Source: Mytilus edulis
Lineage: Eukaryota; Mollusca; Bivalvia; Mytilida; Mytilidae
Assembly (NCBI RefSeq): GCF_963676685.1
Contig: NC_092350.1
Coordinates: 42,193,373 to 42,257,372, forward strand
Reading direction: 5' to 3'
Length of the DNA: 64,000 nucleotides
Below are positions 34,210 through 44,907 of this stretch, piece by piece (the stretch's first letter is position 1; the number at the start of each line of letters is the position of its first letter). The notes below the pieces were generated by a model. It saw only the letters and a list, made by a program, of their open reading frames with translations, made no database searches and was not told the origin of the DNA. Position numbers and translations under genes: made by a program.

Positions 34210-37200
34210 ATGAATAGATGTTTAACTAAAGACTTCTATCATTTAATGAACAATATAGACAAACTTTCTGATGGACAGGCGATAATTTGTGATTGGAATT
34301 CTTCTGATATATCGAAATTTGTCGTGGAAGTGAGCCCATCGGATGGACCATATAAAGGCGGAAAATTCAAATTTAAGGTAATATTGTTATGATAAACCCT
34401 TTTGGAAATTGCATGGTTATTAGACTAGCGTCAAATATCAGACCCTGAATACTTAAGAAAAATGGATTTTTTTAAATCTTAAAAAGGACCAATGAAAAAT
34501 GGAGATAAAATTGTGGAGAGACTGAAACTAGGTCCCTTTCATTTATTATAGACTGATATTCCTTCCTCGTGTTCGTCTCCCGGTATAGTTTTGCAATCAA
34601 TAAGTCTGAAATTTCACGATGGTAAATGTTGTTTTAATGTTTCGTATCAATCGTTAACTTTCATGTTTAATTATTCCTTATTTGGGGCTATATTGAAATC
34701 CCATTGTCCACCCGTTTGTCCAACAAATATTTTGTCGCAATTTTCTCATCATAGAATTCCTTTTTCCACTCTAACACATTTAAAAATATTAATAAGACGA
34801 TGTGCCTTTCGGCTATTAGAATATCGAAAAAGCAACATTCAAAATGCATTTACTCGATCATAGTATATATAGAAAACCATATATTCGAATTTATTGATGA
34901 TGCAGGCAGGCGCGGATCCGGTCATTTTTAAAAGTGGGTTCCAACATATGCAAATCTTATAAAAGGGGGGGTTCGACATTATGTCCCTATACAGGAAAAG
35001 TCTTTACTAAAGTCCCTGCTCAATACAAAAGTTCTTTAACTGTTTCGATTCTTATACATCCTTCAGTTTGAACTTTCACACATTCGTGATTGAAGGTTCA
35101 ACAATCGAAACAGTCGAAGAATTACATGATAGAAAGGGACAATAATACCGGTAATAGGAAGATCCACTTAAGGTTGAGGGACATACAATAATACCGGTAA
35201 TAGGAAGATCCACTTAAGGTTAAGGGACATACAATAATACCGGTAATAGGAATTAAGATCCACCTAAGGTTGAGGGACATACAATAATACCGGTAATAGG
35301 AAGATCCACCTAAGGTTAAGGGACATACAATAATACCGGTAATAGGAAGATCCACCTAAGGTTGAGGGACATACAATAATACCGGTAATAGGAAGATCCA
35401 CCTAAGGTTAAGGGACATACAATAATACCGGTAATAGGAAGATCCACCTAAGGTTAAGGGACATACAATAATACCGGTAATAGGAAGATCCACCTAAGGT
35501 TAAGGGACATACAATAATACCGGTAATAGGAAGATCCACCTAAGGTTAAGGGACATACAATAATACCGGTAATAGGAAGATCCACCTAAGGTTAAGGGAC
35601 ATACAATAATACCGGTAATAGGAAGATCCACCTAAGGTTAAGGGACATACAATAATAACGGTAATAGGAAGATCCACCTAAGGTTAAGGGACATACAATA
35701 ATACCGGTAATAGGAAGATCCACCTAAGGTTAAGGGACATACAATAATACCGGTAATAGGAAGATCCACCTAAGGTTAAGGGACATACAATAATACCGGT
35801 AATAGGAAGATCCACCTAAGGTTAAGGGACATACAATAATACCGGTAATAGGAAGATCCACTTAAGGTTAAGGGACATACAATAATACCGGTAATAGGAA
35901 GATCCACCTAAGGTTAAGGGACAAATCTTTTGAGGCGAGATGTATAGAGACACAGACACGTTAACTTTTATTTCTATAGAAGTCGCTCTTCACTATACTA
36001 CTACCTGTCGATACATTTATTTTTGGCATTGCACAAGTCATGTCTTCTTTGACTATTAATGACGTTAAAATACTAAATCCCTGTGATGTGTTTTAGTCGA
36101 TTTTAGTCTCTGATGCATGATTTTTTATTATTAATTGGTTTTGGCTTTTAACTAGCTGTCAGTAACTGCGAGTACTCTTAAATCGTATTTTCTTGTTAAT
36201 TCGACCTGTTGATACTGTTTATAATGCTTTTTTGTCATTTTTTATTTATACGGATCTTGTCTGTACACCAGCTTTGATTATTTGTAATATCTTCACTTAT
36301 TCTTACAACATTTGTATAAACTTCAAGATTATAAAAAAAACGGTTTTTTTCTAAAGTGAACATTGATTGGTTAAATATTTCTCAGTCATGTCCTGTTTTT
36401 GAATTTGTTTGTTAGCTTTTTGGTCATGAATGTTTGTCTCTAATATTTAATTAACTGTGCATTTGTATTCAGATATCGCAGATCAAATTTATTCGTTCAT
36501 TGTTTAATCATACGTTTTTTGATTGAGTTAAGTCTGCCAATTGATATTTTATCGTATGTTTTTCTTTGTTGTGATGTTATGCTATTGTTTCAGAAAAAGG
36601 GAGAAGGTTTGGATCCATTAAAACGTTTAATCCCGCTGCAAATGTTTGCACCTGTCCTAAGTCAGGAATCTGATGTACAGTAGTTGTCGTTTGTTTATGT
36701 AATATATACGTGTTTCTCGTTTCTCGTTTTGTTTATATAGATTAGACCGTTGGTTTTCCCGTTTGAATGGTTTTACACTAGTAATTTTGGGGCCCTTTAT
36801 AGCTTGTTGTTCGGTGTGAGCTAAGGCTCCGTGTTGAAGGCCGTACTTTAACCTATAATGGTTTACTTTTTAAATTGTTATTTGTATGGAGAGTTGTCTC
36901 ATTGGCACTCACACCACATCTTCCTATATCTATATACAATAATACCGGTAATAGAAAGATCCACCTAAGGTTAAGGGACATACAATAATACCGGTAATAA
37001 GAAGATCCACCTAAAGTTACAGCAGATTTCAGTCAGTATGTAGCTAATGGTAATATCTTTGGTTAGCTTGCTTGTTAGCTGAACCGTGAAGTCATTGTTA
37101 GGTAAGGTATACTACCCTCCTTTTAAAGTAGCTTAGTCCTACAAAGAGATAGATTGGTTATCTGTTGGGCTAGTCTACTATTAAAGGAGGGTAGTTTACC

Positions 37201-38777
37201 TACCTAACAATGACTTCACGGTTCAGCTAACACGCAAGCTAACCAAAGATATTACCTATAGCTTCATACTCACTGAAATCTGCTGTAAGGGACATACAAT
37301 ATTACCGGTAATAGGAAGATCAACCTAAGGTTAACTTTGCTGGAGACAATAGGAAGATCCACCTAAGTTTAACTCTGCTGGAGGTAATAGGAAGATCCAC
37401 CTAAGTTAACTTTGCTGGAGGTAATAGGAAGATCCACTTGAGGTTAACTTTGCTGATGGTAATAGGAAGATCCATCTGAGGTTAACTTTGCTTAAGGAAG
37501 TTGAAACCTTAGTTTCTATCAATTTCTGAACTTATAAACGCTCATTTGTATAAATCTCGAACGGTTTTGTAATACTGTGGGTGATTTTTTAAAAATAAAA
37601 TCCCATCTTGTAACAATGGATACAGGCAATATTGAAATTAAAGTTAAAACCAAACTTAATGTCTTTAAAGGCATCAAATAATGTTTGGTTTTTTTTCGTA
37701 TTTCATGATGTAGTAATCAGTTATTTTGAATTTTTATAGTTTTTATGTTTTTTTTTTTATGTCAGATTAATGTAAAAATGTATTTCCTTATAAAATAATT
37801 TTCATCTTTACATCTTTTTATTGTTTGACAAATCGATCATGTATACACATATATATACGACTAATTCCAAGTAAAAGTAGCACAACACAATACCGTGATG
37901 CGTTATTTGGTTATTGAAACTCCAGTTTATAGTTAACATTATTTTGCGTGTCATGCTAAGTGGTATCGAGAATCAAAAATGAAGAAAATATTTTATTTGT
38001 TTGATATTATTATGTCATGTGTATAAAACATCCTTCGGTTTCACACATTCGGGGTTCATGATAAATCCAAATAAAAGCGCTTCGGGCGCATGGAATTTGT
38101 TGTACATATTTTATACACCTTCGAAACAGATGAAGTTGAAACTATGAGTGTTCATCTCTCTTCTACGATATTAGAACTTTCTTTACCTATTATTACTAAA
38201 AGAGAAAGAGAATGTAATAATCGTAATTATTTTTAATTACCAATAAGCAACACGTATTCAGTGTGAAATGGAATGGGGATACGTACGTTGACATATATCC
38301 ATTAAAACATAATAAGTTCATTGAAAAATGAATAATTCATTTGTTTTACTTTTTTTTCAGTTTGACGTTGTTGAATTATTCTACCCTATTCTCCAACCAG
38401 ATATTAAGTGTATCACACCGATTTATCATCCAAATATCGATACATTGGAACCAGACGACAATGATCTCATATCAAATGTTTGTGTCAGCATGTTAGATGA
38501 CTGGAAACCAGTAAATGGACTTGATGACTGTATCCAAGCCTTATTGTACCTATTCTACCAACCAAATACAACCGACTCATTAAGACTAGCAGATGGCGAC
38601 ATTTCAGAGAACCAGTTTTTAGAAAATGTTCAAAGTTCCTTGAAAGGAGGAACAGTCGAAGGCTGTTATTTCCACCCAAATTATGGATGGGTAGAGAATT
38701 CTAAACTTACTGACGATCTAACCCAATATGAATGTAAGCCTGAACCACCGAAAAAGAAATTATGCAAACGATTTTAA
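34210..38777 (+). CDS. Divergent UBE2M/UBC12-like E2 conjugating enzyme with a basic C-terminal tail
   Basis: Exons 34210-34377 (168 bases) and 38361-38777 join in phase 0 to give 194 aa. The order matches UBE2M: PSDGPYKGGKFKFK against the PDEGFYKSGKFVFS region of UBE2M, IKCITPIYHPNID, NVCVSMLDDWKPV, LLYLFYQPNTTDSL, and SSLKGGTVEGCYF. HPN is at 79-81 and the likely catalytic cysteine is C97. The HPN-to-Cys spacing is 8 residues longer than in UBE2M. UBE2M transfers NEDD8 to cullins; which modifier this protein carries is unknown. It lacks the N-terminal extension that UBE2M uses to dock on its E1. The C terminus PPKKKLCKRF resembles a basic nuclear localisation signal. The ATG was chosen because the paralogue at 43346 starts at the same alignment position and both first exons encode 56 residues; a stop lies just upstream in frame. 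An acceptor-like CACATTGTAG at about 34165-34174 suggests a 5' UTR intron. AATAAA follows at 38829-38834. The 4 kb intron holds a minisatellite. Confidence 0.88.
34902..34985 (+). mobile_element. Fragment of a GGCGCGGATCCGG element
   Basis: GCAGGCGCGGATCCGGTCAT, AAAGTGGGTTCC and AAAGGGGGGGTTCGAC recall the 5' end of a short hAT-like MITE; a fuller relative lies at 42826-42990. Other ends of this kind are seen near 54519, 55110 and 61172. Confidence 0.5.
35136..35934 (+). repeat. 46-base minisatellite, about 17 copies, in an E2 gene intron
   Basis: The unit is AAGATCCACCTAAGGTTAAG, GGACATACAATAATACCGG, TAATAGG. Copies are almost identical: some read TTGAGGG for TTAAGGG, one unit near 35247 is three bases longer, and one near 35657 reads AATAACGG. 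Two more units lie at about 36935-37018. Another unit plus four or five shorter relatives (with TTAACTTTGCTGGAGG) lie at 37288-37500. The split pieces were once one array, broken by the insertions at 35935 and 37020. All of it lies in the intron of the E2 gene. Confidence 0.95.
35935..36934 (-). mobile_element. 1.0 kb dispersed element inserted inside a minisatellite unit
   Basis: The minisatellite unit is broken at GGGACA/TACAATAAT. The right third (36600-36934) is the reverse complement of the element at 19934-20262, ending in ACCACATCTTCCTATATCTA. The left part has CTGTCAGTAACTGCGAGTAC and GATGTGTTTTAGTCGATTTT. No open frame is seen. This shows that the short copies elsewhere are partial versions of an element of about 1 kb. 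Confidence 0.7.
37018..37287. mobile_element. 266-base foldback MITE with TA target duplication
   Basis: TA at 37018-37019 and at 37286-37287 flank 37020-37285. The ends are CAGCAGATTTCAGTCAGTAT and CATACTCACTGAAATCTGCTG-type inverted partners (one mismatch in 21). The arms continue for about 100 bases, for example GTTAGCTGAACCGTGAAGTC with GACTTCACGGTTCAGCTAAC. The empty site GGTTAAGGG occurs in every neighbouring minisatellite unit, so the TA duplication is clear. The TA target and CAG ends fit Tc1/mariner-type mobilisation. Confidence 0.92.
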
Positions 38778-38828
38778 ACTAAGTTAGTGAAAATTTCGAC
38801 CACCTATTTGATACAAATATTTTTAAAT

Positions 38829-38834
38829 AATAAA
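38829..38834 (+). other. Likely polyadenylation signal of the first E2 gene
   Basis: AATAAA lies 52 bases after the stop codon of the E2 gene ending at 38777. Confidence 0.6.
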
Positions 38835-38984
38835 AAACCAAAACAATGAACTGCTTTCATTACATGTAATTCAGTGTTTACTTCGCTGGTTTTAAGTATG
38901 AAACCTACTTTCATAAGTTTTGACATTTATTATAATTTGTAACATGACAAAGTACGAGTGAAGTTAAAACTGTTAACTATTACT

Positions 38985-39320
38985 TTGTAAATGAGGTCAA
39001 GGTCATATGAACCATGCCAGACAGTCATGTATGATCATGTATACCTTACGGTTACAAGTTATCATACACCTGATACTACTAGTAGTAGTAAGCTTTTTGC
39101 TCATATAATCTCAGAAACAGACCTAAACAAGATAACTAACCATGTACATTGACCGAATTGATTCATACAAATGAGTCAAAGTCAAATGAAACCCGCTCAC
39201 AAGATAACTAAACATTGACCGAATTGATTCATACAAATGAGTCAAAGTCAAATGAAGCCCGCTAGACACGCATGTACACTTTACTATCATAACACACATC
39301 AAATAGAGCGGCGACATTGC
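38985..39320. repeat. Short tandem duplication within a dispersed repeat
   Basis: A block of about 68 bases containing ACATTGACCGAATTGATTCA and ATGAGTCAAAGTCAAATGAA occurs twice (about 39147 and 39211). Upstream, GAGGTCAAGGTCATATGAAC and GCCAGACAGTCATGTATG are diverged versions of the same text, so the duplication is part of a larger dispersed repeat. Confidence 0.65.
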
Positions 39321-39321
39321 T

Positions 39322-39424
39322 AACCCGATTAATCCAGTCTTTATATTCCCCCTGATCTACGATTTCTTCATTAACCTCGCAAGTAGAGATTGATTACAGG
39401 AAGGGACTGGATTATTCGGGTTAT
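39322..39424. repeat. 100-base hairpin with AACCCGATTAATCCAGTC ends
   Basis: AACCCGATTAATCCAGTC near 39324 is mirrored by GACTGGATTATTCGGGTT near 39404, with one mismatch. The loop region contains CCCCTGATCTACGATTTC. It may be a tiny MITE. Confidence 0.65.
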
Positions 39425-39439
39425 CTGAGAAACAGACTA

Positions 39440-40320
39440 AACAACAACCAGGTGCTCCGCAGGGCGCAGCTTTATACGACCACTGGGGTCAAACACTGAA
39501 CAGTTGGGGCAAATTTGGTCACAATATTCAAGCTTGATACTGTCTGAATTTGGATTGTGATAAAAATTTTGACATACCGGTATTATAGGTTTTTGTCACA
39601 AAATAAATGTGGGCAAAGATGAAACAAATCTATTTTCTATTGTGCAATTGAAGATTTCTTCTTGAAACTTTTCAAATTCAAAATTTGAAAATTTTTGAAA
39701 AAAAAAGGAATCCCTTAACAAAAATTGCAACCCCCTCCCCCCCCCCCCCCCCCCACAATGAGCAATAACACTTAAACTCAATCAAATGCTTTCCTTTGTA
39801 GTACAATTTCAGAGAGATCCATACACTTAAACACAAGTAGTGGTCATGATTGTTTGGAAACTAGAAACATGCTTATTTTTTGTTTTTGGCCCCTAATTCC
39901 TACATATTTTGGGCAATTAACCCAAATCTCAATCCCAGCCTCCCCTTTGTTATATGGTACATTGTGGTACAGTTTCAGAGATCCATGCAATTACACACAA
40001 GTTATTGTCTGGAAACTAGAACAATGCTTGTGTCGGCCCCTGGTTGGCCCTTAATTCCTTAACTTTGGCCCCATAACCCCTAAAATGAGTCCAAACTCTC
40101 TAATTGTTTGTTTTGGGCCCCTAATTTCTAAACGGTTGAGACCATCATCCCCAAAATCGCTATCCCAACCTTCCTTTTGTGGTATTGAACCTTCTGAATT
40201 TTTTTTATAAAGATCCATTTACTTAAACTAAAGTTATTATCCGCAAACCAATGTGTCTTCGGACGACGCAGTCGACGACGACATCATACGATCGCAATAA
40301 AATTTTGGGGTCGTATAAAA
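39440..40320 (-). mobile_element. TATACGACCGC-type element, reverse copy
   Basis: It starts CAACCAGGTGCTCCGCAGG and CAGCTTTATACGACCAC and ends GCAATAAAATTTTGGGGTCG and TATAAAAAC. The inside holds GGCCCCTAATTCC and CCAACCTTCCTTTTGTGG blocks, the reverse of the blocks in 7361-8270. A C-run lies at about 39731-39754. It sits between the two convergent E2 genes. Confidence 0.7.
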
Positions 40321-40455
40321 ACTTAAAATCGATCACTGAATCATGGAATGAGATCATGGTAAGATAAATCCTAACAGTCGTACATGTACACATTATACTG
40401 AATCATGGAATGAGATCATGGTTAGATAAATCCTACCAGTCGTACATGTAAACCT
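40321..40455 (+). repeat. Tandem duplication of about 62 bases
   Basis: ACTGAATCATGGAATGAGAT, CATGGTAAGATAAATCCTA and CAGTCGTACATGTA occur twice in a row with small differences. Confidence 0.75.
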
Positions 40456-40589
40456 TACAATCTTTTATTCACCAAACATACAGATGAAATTTTGCTTAAA
40501 CTGACTTGACCATGAAAACTTAAGCTTTGTTCACTGATCTAGAAACGAGGTCAAGGCCAGGTGCTGTCTGACGGATATGTATACCTTGC

Positions 40590-40840
40590 AATCCCCTTCC
40601 CTTGTCATATATGTGAACTTCTGAATTAGACTATTTACCGGGTTTGTAATAACATGAGCAACACGACGGGTGTCACATGAGGATCAGGATCTGCTTACCC
40701 TTTCAGAACACCCCCTAGTTTTCGGTGGGGTTCGTGTTGCTTCGTCTTTAGTTTTCTATATTGTGCCATGTGTCTGTTTGTCTTCGTTCTACCTCTTTAA
40801 CTGTCCCTCTGGTATCTTTCGCCTCTTTTGCAAGGGACCC
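40590..40840 (+). repeat. GATCAC..CTATGTTGTG family, forward copy
   Basis: CCGGGTTTGTAATAACATGA, GGATCAGGATCTGCTTACCC, GGTGGGGTTCGTGTTGCTTC and CTGGTATCTTTCGCCTC. It lies downstream of both E2 genes, in the tail-to-tail spacer. Confidence 0.7.
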
Positions 40841-41113
40841 ATATATATACCAAAAAAATAGTTATCCGATTAATTATAAGAAGTTAGTTTTTCACATAAC
40901 AAAGATTCCAAAAACTTTTTAAGCAGTCCGTGGACCATGAAAATGAGGTCAATGACAAAAGACATATAAATGACAGACGGAAAAGGCATTTTATATTGTA
41001 TGGTCAACATACAATGTAGTTGCATTCTTGAGGTTCTGTTGCTACTTCGGTTTTGATAGAGAATATACAATATAAAGGTATTAATGAGACTTGTTCATTT
41101 AATGGCAAACACT

Positions 41114-41119
41114 TTTATT
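41114..41119 (-). other. Likely polyadenylation signal of the second E2 gene
   Basis: TTTATT on plus is AATAAA on minus, 132 bases beyond the stop at 41251. Confidence 0.45.
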
Positions 41120-41250
41120 AGTATAAATTAATTCTGTCATAATAAAAAAAAAAATATATGGAAAATGAAAGACACATGTAGATAAGTTAAAACTGACTAT
41201 TGCACACAATCTCTTTTATATGCACCGTGTAATATAATAGCACCTTGATA

Positions 41251-43346
41251 TCATCTCCATTTATATACCCTTCTTATAAAATATGTGCACATAACTGAAA
41301 TAAGGATAGGATAAGGGACTAGACTGCCAAATGTTTGGTATAGTTGTGTAATATTATTTGGATGTTTTGAGTATCTTGTGTAAAATGTAGATACTTGGTC
41401 ACGTGGTTGTAATTCTGTTGTAGCTTTTATTTTGTAGTCATTTTGATCTAAAAGTTTTGTTTCCTTTTGTTGTCTATCTTGAGGCTCCAAATTTCCTGCA
41501 GTTAATATCTCCTTGTCATCGTTAGCATTTTCGTTTGATGTTTTGTCGGTTTTGACTTCGTCTATTTCAAAATTACTTTCCTGGATACCTTCATTATTGT
41601 TTAAATCACCAACTTCTTTTTCATGTTTTGCGGTAATTTCTTCTGATTTCTCTTGTAAATCTGCTGTTTCGAAAACTTTGTCATCATCTATCTGGATCTC
41701 TTCTTTATTATTATCGTCAGACTTAACTATTTTGTTATCGATGTAACCATAATTTGTTTCAAATGATTGTCCCTCAACATCTCCCCCTTCCAAAGATCTT
41801 CTGACATTGTCCTCAAACTCATCCTCAGTAATAGCTGGACATATAAGTGGGCAAAGTGGGTCTTCGGTGTTGGGATTATAGAACAAAAACAACAAGGCTT
41901 GGACGCAGTCATCAAGATCGTTATCCTCGGTCCACTCGTCTAGTAAACTCACACAAATGTTGGTATCTTCAAAGCTATTTTCGATGGTATCAATATTTGG
42001 ATGGTATATTGGAGTTGTACAGATGATTTCGGGTACTATATCTGGATAATTTTCTGTGCAAATGTTAATCTGAAAACATAAAAAAGAAGCTTATTAGTGC
42101 ATGGTTATGTTGTGTCTAACATATTGAAATTATTGTTAAAACTCGGATATCTCATAATACCAACCATTAGCCAACCACTGACTTTTAGAAAGTTGTCTTA
42201 TTTGTACACCTTGTGACAGAAGAAGACTTCGTAAATACTAAGTTGTAACCTTAATGATTATTTTTTACCTCTCTGTCCTCTACGTAAGCAGGGGTATTAA
42301 ATATTTAATACTATTTAAGTGTCGTGTTCCTGTGTTTCTATTTAGCAGCAGGGCCATTTTTATTATTTATTATTTCGTGGAAATCAAAATTATCCGCCGT
42401 TTCTCCTGGTTCACCCACATCAATCTGTCCTTTTTTTTTTATTCATATCAGTTAAACAGAAAAACCACGACACGGCACCATATGACTGATAATATGATGA
42501 AAATTGAGAAAGGAACAGAATGCGAATAGGACGATGGTGTGTTAGTTGCGTGGTCCCTTTGACACATGATAGCGAAACCGACTTGAAATTTATATGAAAA
42601 TGGTTTTACTCATTCAAAATCCTTCGGTAAATGAAATGAAATCAAGACTCAAACATCAGTATAAGCTAAAAACATTTTAAGATATGGAAATTTATGGAGA
42701 TAAATAAAAAAAAAATGCCGAGGAGATTGACACTATAGGCACACTAAAAAATAATACAAAAGTATAACAAGCATACATTGCTCAGTATGGTATAAGGACC
42801 GATAAAGATATCTAATGAATTTGATACATGTCGGGGTGGATGAAATCATTTTAAAAAGGTGGGCCCCAACCTAAGATAAAGGGGAGTTCTAAGTCCATAT
42901 ATCCCCATTCAAATGCATTAATTAATTGATCGTCAAAAAAGGGGGATCAAACCCAAGGACCGTCCCCCCACTGAATCCGCAACTGCATATGAATAATTTT
43001 AATTCCCTAAATAGAAGAAGGAGAAGACATATATTTAGCTAGGACATCCGAGTAATTTTTTTCTTTATTGAAGTAACCTAGCTGAGAGTTGATTTTAACT
43101 GAGCACTGTATTACAAATAAAAAAGTAAAGTAGTACTTCAGCTAAGGAGATTCTAAAAATACTAATGTTTGTACCTACCGTGAATTTAAACTTGCCACTT
43201 GCATATAGACCCCCAGAAGGGGCTATTTCCAGCTGAAATGTGGAACAATCATCTGGGTCCCAGTCACATATACTGGCCTGCCCTCCCGACAGTTTGCCTA
43301 GATGCCTCAATAGATTGTGTAAATCTTTTGCGCAAGTCCTCGCCAT
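41251..43346 (-). CDS. Divergent UBE2M-like E2 with acidic linker and C-terminal tail anchor
   Basis: Exons 43346-43179 (168 bases) and 42069-41251 join in phase 0 to give 328 aa. Residues 1-167 form an E2 core parallel to the gene at 34210: KLSGGQASICDWDPDD, YASGKFKFT, TTPIYHPNID, NICVSLLDEW and FLFYNPNTEDPL. HPN is at 79-81 and the probable catalytic cysteine is C95. The HPN-to-Cys spacing is 6 residues longer than in UBE2M. Residues of about 168-290 are rich in Asp, Glu, Lys and Asn and look unstructured. Residues 303-321 (FGSLVPYPILISVMCTYFI) are hydrophobic and are followed by RRVYKWR, as in tail-anchored membrane proteins; among known E2s, UBE2J1 and UBE2J2 have such an anchor. The catalytic domain would face the cytosol. 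The start ATG has a favourable AACCATGG context. The UBE2M N-terminal docking extension is absent. The modifier (NEDD8, ubiquitin or other) cannot be decided from sequence alone. Confidence 0.87.
42826..42990. mobile_element. Short GGTGGATGA..TGAATCCGC MITE in the second E2 intron
   Basis: It starts GTCGGGGTGGATGAAATCAT, contains AAAAGGTGGGCCCCAACC and ATTAATTAATTGATCGTC, and ends CCACTGAATCCGCAACTGC. The ends are loosely inverted (GGTGGAT and TGAATCCGC). It resembles short hAT-like MITEs. Confidence 0.55.
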
Positions 43347-44907
43347 GGTTAATTTTTTTCTCGGATCTGTTCAGCGAATATTCCCTGTGCCCACTTCAAC
43401 ATCGAACAATTCAGTCTTTACTAGCATGTCTAAACGACGGAGAGGTCGTTTGTCTGGATCTTCTTGGTCACATAATTAGTACAGGACTTCCACTTTTGCT
43501 ATTTTTCTACTGATACATAATCTATTTCATATTGTGGTGTAATGAATATTTCAAACGTATTGGCTTTTTATAGCGGTTACTACAAAAGAATATTTATGAT
43601 GAAATCACGATGAAATACCACGGTTTAGCCGTGGTAAAAAGTCTGTCTGCTAATTTTACGAACCAATTAAAATGCAGGACTCCACTATATCATTTCTATA
43701 TTTAGAATGTATTTATGGTAACGGGAAACTACATCTACTCGAAATTTTCTAGATTTTAGTTAAGCGTTTTAATCTTTCTCACTCAGATCTCCTTAGGTGT
43801 GATCCAATTAAAAGCATTGAATTGTCATTTATAGATTTATTTTTACTAAGAATTTTTATAGTCTTAGTTACAGTACTATACTAATCCTTGATTTCAGAAA
43901 TAAAATAAATTTAAAAGAATCGTTGAAAAAAGAAATTAGAGTACATAACATTTTTTTTCAAAAAAAGGAAAGACTGCAAGCAACTATAAATGTGACGCGT
44001 GAAACGAAAACAATATCTTTCAGACACACAAATTCTCCCTACCCTATATTCTTTGACATACAATAGGTAACACAGCGAATAAAGGAGTTCTTGAAATATT
44101 CTACAAAATGTGTTTTCTCCTTAAAAAAACAACCCAGAAGATTTTCGTAATAGAGAGTGTACCATATGGGCCTTCAGACAATACATACATAAAATTATAC
44201 CTTCTTTAATAGCATACATGTGCATTCTACGAATCAATTATTATAGACTTTGATCTTAGACAAAAATTTGATCACTCTAGAAGCGTGTTATAATCGATAT
44301 ATATACCGATATTTTTCTGAGAGGCTATGATACAAATCCTTGCTATGATGTATCTTTTCTCAGATCTTTTCCCAAACTAAAGTGACATTATATAGGTCAA
44401 GTTAAATCGTAAAAGTAAACTTTGACACGCGTTAAGTCCGTTAATCAAAAAAAATATATACAAGAATGATATCGGCTTTTTGTAGGTGGCTGCATAACTC
44501 CAAAATGATCCTCAGTCAAATGCTGGCAATATCATGATTGCACTAAATTTTCTTTTTTTTCCATTTAATAGATACTTTATTTTCTTAGGAGGTCGTCCCA
44601 AATATTTCGAAATTGTTCCAATTGTTCTTTCGTATACTAGTTAATAGTTTTATGATAAACTTCAGAGTAAATGAAGATACTTTCACTTTGATATATATAT
44701 ACTGAGCGACAAAAGCAGACATCTAAAGGCAAATGACAAGGACGCTACGTATAGTACGGGGCCCAAATCAAAGTATTTAAAGCTAATTTAAAAGACAGTC
44801 CTTCATACGAAATTTAAGATATTAACTCTATTTATATTTTAATATTTCAACAGATGAAAGTGAAAACATGAATCATGCAATTAAAAAAACAACAAGAAAA
44901 ATACATA
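43347..44907. other. Spacer between the second E2 gene and the next gene, no gene seen
   Basis: It should contain the promoter of the E2 gene starting at 43346. A 19-base palindrome ACCACGGTTTAGCCGTGGT lies near 43618. GTGAAACGAAAACAA at about 43999 loosely resembles an IRF-type site, which I do not consider evidence of regulation. AATAAA on the minus strand for the gene ending at 44908 may lie at 44576-44581. Confidence 0.45.

Noticed and set aside
35122-35934. Possible CRISPR array or repeat protein
   Set aside because: Units are contiguous 46-base copies without unique spacers, and the encoded repeat peptide is a by-product. The locus is animal.
37590-37674. MPLKTLSL frame on the minus strand as MIF exon 1
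   Set aside because: It lies inside another gene's intron, in sequence like a dispersed repeat, and has no resemblance to a MIF N terminus.
43994-44010. IRF-like site GTGAAACGAAAAC upstream of the second E2 gene
   Set aside because: A single weak match about 650 bases away is expected by chance in AT-rich DNA.
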